64,000 nucleotides of DNA from Aliiroseovarius sp. S1123 (GTDB lineage: Bacteria; Pseudomonadota; Alphaproteobacteria; Rhodobacterales; Rhodobacteraceae), in NCBI RefSeq assembly GCF_023015885.1, contig NZ_JALKBE010000004.1, positions 1 through 64,000 on the forward strand, in the 5' to 3' direction. The notes beneath the pieces were generated by a model that was not told the DNA's origin, ran no database searches, and saw only the letters and a list, made by a program, of their open reading frames with translations. Every line of letters starts with the position of its first letter. Within the stretch, counting starts at the first letter, position 1. This document shows positions 62,238 to 64,000 of the stretch, piece by piece. Both the position numbers and the translations under genes were made by a program.

Positions 62238-62316
62238 GGCTCACTTCGTGAGCCTAGGGGGCTCTGCCCCCACGCCTAAAGGCGTCCCCCCGGGATATTT
62301 CTAGCAAGAAAATGAG
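62238..62316. repeat. Double-hairpin intergenic repeat, copy B
   Basis: After a local hairpin GGCTCAC/GTGAGCC (62238-62254) come GGGGGC/GCCCCC (62257-62271), ACGCC/GGCGT (62272-62285) and the tail CCCCCCGGGATATTTCTAGC with AAGAAAATGAG. The order hairpin, hairpin, GGGATA tail matches copy A at 55.8 kb, although the second stem differs in sequence while keeping its pairing. It lies between the convergent ispE and polyprenyl synthase genes and may act as a shared terminator. Confidence 0.65.
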
Positions 62317-62319
62317 CGC

Positions 62320-63315
62320 TTAGTTCAGGCGCGCGACCACGTAATCTGCAATGTCGTGCAGCATGTGGCGGATCGGGGCGTCGGGCAGTGCAGTCAGGGC
62401 GGATTTGGCTTTGTCCGCCCAAGCGATCGCTTCGGCGCGGGTGTCTTCCAGAGCACCGTGCTTGTTCAGCAGCTCCAAAGCATGCTCAAGATCGCCCTCT
62501 TCCTGACGACCTTTTTCGATCGTGCGGGTCCAGAAGGCGCGCTCTTCGTCGTTTGCCTTGGCCACAGCTTTGATCAGCGGAAGCGTCAGTTTGCGTTCGC
62601 GGAAATCGTCGCCGATGTTCTTGCCGGTGGCGTCGCCGCCCCAATAATCCAGAAGGTCATCCACGATCTGGAAGGAAATACCCAGCGCGTCGCCGTAGTC
62701 GAACAGTGCCTTCACCTGATCTTCGGGTGCACCCGCAATGACACCGCCCACCTCGGTCGCGGCCGAGAACAGCGCAGCGGTCTTGCCGCGGACAACCTGA
62801 CGGTAGATCTCTTCATCCGTCGACAGGTCTTGGGCGGCGGTCAGCTGCAGCACTTCGCCTTCAGCGATCGTGGCCGAGGCGTTGGACAGGATGCGCAGCA
62901 CGTCCAGCGAACCGGTGTCGGTCATCAGCTGGAACGAGCGCGAGAACAGGTAGTCACCCACCAACACGCTGGACTTGTTGTCCCACAGCAAGTTCGCGGT
63001 CGGGCGACCACGCCGTTGGGCGCTTTCGTCCACCACGTCATCATGCAGAAGGGTTGCGGTGTGAATGAACTCGACCGTCGCCGCCAGATGGATGTGATAG
63101 GGGCCGTCATAGCCACACAGACGCGCGGCCGCCAAGGTCAGCATCGGGCGCAGGCGCTTGCCGCCCGCATCAACCAGATGCGCAGTCACTTCGGGAATAC
63201 GCGGCGCATGTTTCGAGGCCATCCGCTCGCGAATCAGCGTGTTCACGGACTCCATATCCTCGGCCAAATGCTGGCCCAGACGCTCATGCGGTTTATGTGC
63301 AGCTTCGATCAGCAT
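62320..63315 (-). CDS. Polyprenyl diphosphate synthase (ubiquinone side chain, IspB-like)
   Basis: 331 residues from the ATG at 63315, which has GGAAGG at a good distance; a GTG six bases earlier is less likely. A trans-prenyl synthase that builds the long isoprenoid tail of ubiquinone, decaprenyl in most of this order. The first Asp-rich motif is DDVVDESAQRRGRPT (about 89-103) and the second is DDLLDYWGG (about 216-224). Chain length cannot be fixed from sequence alone. Confidence 0.93.
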   Translation of the reverse strand: MLIEAAHKPHERLGQHLAEDMESVNTLIRERMASKHAPRIPEVTAHLVDAGGKRLRPMLTLAAARLCGYDGPYHIHLAATVEFIHTATLLHDDVVDESAQRRGRPTANLLWDNKSSVLVGDYLFSRSFQLMTDTGSLDVLRILSNASATIAEGEVLQLTAAQDLSTDEEIYRQVVRGKTAALFSAATEVGGVIAGAPEDQVKALFDYGDALGISFQIVDDLLDYWGGDATGKNIGDDFRERKLTLPLIKAVAKANDEERAFWTRTIEKGRQEEGDLEHALELLNKHGALEDTRAEAIAWADKAKSALTALPDAPIRHMLHDIADYVVARLN

Positions 63316-63374
63316 CTTCACCTTCCCGTCAACCGGCTCGACAAATGGGCGGGGATGCCCTTATCTCCGAAAGC

Positions 63375-63590
63375 ATGAAAGAGCTTCTGAGAACCACGGA
63401 TCCAACCATGATCCCCTTCGTCACCGCCCTTCTTACAGGCGAGGATATAGCTTGCTTTGCGATGGACGTCCATATGAGTGCACTGGAAGGATCCATTGGC
63501 ATTTTGCCGCGCCGTCTGATGGTGCGTGACGAGGATCTGTTCATCGCCCGCGCCATCCTGCGCGACCATGACATCGCCTTTGAAAGCTAA
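63375..63590 (+). CDS. DUF2007 small protein
   Basis: 71 residues. The DUF2007 pattern (signal-transducing-protein-like, GlnB-related fold) is seen as VTALLTGEDIACFAMDVHMSALEGSIGILPRRLMV in pieces, then EDLFIARAILRDHDI. Function unknown. It lies seven bases before the methyltransferase gene on the same strand, divergent from the polyprenyl synthase, an arrangement I regard as typical for the order. The ribosome-binding site is weak. Confidence 0.85.
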   Translation: MKELLRTTDPTMIPFVTALLTGEDIACFAMDVHMSALEGSIGILPRRLMVRDEDLFIARAILRDHDIAFES

Positions 63591-63596
63591 AGGGAC

Positions 63597-64000
63597 ATGA
63601 TGCATCCCGACGATCTGACACAGGACGATTTTCTGGGCGGGCAACTTGTGTTGACGCAGCCCAGAACGGGCTATCGCGCGGGCGTCGATCCGGTGTTTCT
63701 GGCAAGCGCAGTCTCTGCCCAATCCGGTCAGTCGGTGCTGGAATTGGGTTGCGGTGTCGGGGCGGCGTCCTTGTGTCTTGGGCGACGCGTGCCGGGGTTG
63801 GAGCTTCACGGGATTGAGCGTCAGGCAGATCATGCGGAAATGGCGCGCAAGAATGCGGAAGACAACGGAATTTCGCTGACCGTACATGATGGGGATTTGG
63901 CGCAGATGCCCGAGGCTTTGCGTGCCCAAAGCTTTGATCATGTGATTATGAACCCGCCCTATTTCGACCGGACACGGGGCAGCATGTCGCCGCATGATGC
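63597..64000 (+). CDS. tRNA1(Val) N6-adenine methyltransferase-like protein (cut by window end)
   Basis: The frame opens at ATGATG (63597; 63600 is an alternative) after AAGGG and stays open for 134 codons to the window edge. TGYRAGVDPVFLASAV near residue 24 and the SAM-binding LELGCGVGAASLCLGRR (about 48-64) are followed by the catalytic motif NPPYF (about 120), the pattern of TrmN6/YfiC enzymes that methylate A37 of tRNA1(Val). A related rRNA or tRNA N6-adenine methylase is the alternative. The C-terminal half is not visible. Confidence 0.87.
   Translation, partial: MMHPDDLTQDDFLGGQLVLTQPRTGYRAGVDPVFLASAVSAQSGQSVLELGCGVGAASLCLGRRVPGLELHGIERQADHAEMARKNAEDNGISLTVHDGDLAQMPEALRAQSFDHVIMNPPYFDRTRGSMSPHD

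Noticed and set aside
1-64000. CRISPR array or complete prophage
   Set aside because: No regularly spaced repeats and no phage structural, integrase or terminase genes were seen in the window.

Overview
The window is a GC-rich, gene-dense chromosomal segment that reads as an alphaproteobacterium of the Rhodobacterales (roseobacter/Rhodobacter group). The pointers are GcrA, an AapJ/BztA-type amino-acid binding protein, a DUF1467 gene beside methylmalonyl-CoA epimerase, MeaB, a non-catalytic dihydroorotase next to pyrB, a split ornithine/arginine pair argD-argF, and a double-hairpin intergenic repeat of the sort common in this order. Most genes are housekeeping, with one tRNA, no rRNA, no CRISPR array and no complete prophage.

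Layout. 1-6.3 kb is the most accessory part: the right end of an IS3-family element, an amino-acid binding protein, aspartase, about 750 bases without a convincing gene, tRNA-Arg(TCT), two paralogous tiny membrane proteins, a PhnA-like zinc-ribbon protein, and an AT-rich P-loop ATPase of unknown role. 6.3-15 kb holds lepA, an unknown membrane protein, a divergent Lrp regulator and leucine/valine-type dehydrogenase, a tyrosine phosphatase, an HxlR regulator overlapping a sirtuin, a copper chaperone and rpmB. 15-23 kb has an ABC exporter, meaB, hrpB, a Nudix gene and a phosphate transporter preceded by Pho-box-like repeats. 23-31 kb carries argF-argD, with what looks like an arginine attenuator in front, an EamA transporter, gcrA, rimO, small exported proteins and a fatty-acid desaturase. 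31-41 kb has carB, a GT87 membrane protein, aspS and a DUF1800/DUF1501 pair. 41-50 kb has a lone Flp-type pilin, a response regulator, mce, a nitroreductase, a histone-deacetylase-like gene and the tightly overlapping run pyrB - PH-like membrane gene - pyrX - plsY. 50-64 kb has uracil-DNA glycosylase, moaB, an RND efflux pair, greA, ETF-ubiquinone oxidoreductase, a TPR protein, ispE, a polyprenyl diphosphate synthase and the start of a trmN6-like methyltransferase cut by the window end.

How genes connect. argD, argF and carB feed arginine; carB, pyrB and pyrX feed pyrimidines; meaB and mce both serve methylmalonyl-CoA metabolism; ispE and the polyprenyl synthase supply the ubiquinone tail, and ETF-QO passes electrons into ubiquinone. 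The binding protein and aspartase next to each other suggest uptake and deamination of acidic amino acids.

The most interesting signal is upstream of argD: a 17-residue open frame with six arginine codons, four of them consecutive, followed by a hairpin with six uridines directly before the argD ribosome-binding site. Other points worth a look are the Fe-S-ligand-poor uracil-DNA glycosylase, the Pho-box-like triplet before pit, a structured intergenic segment before ETF-QO, and the lone AT-rich ATPase.
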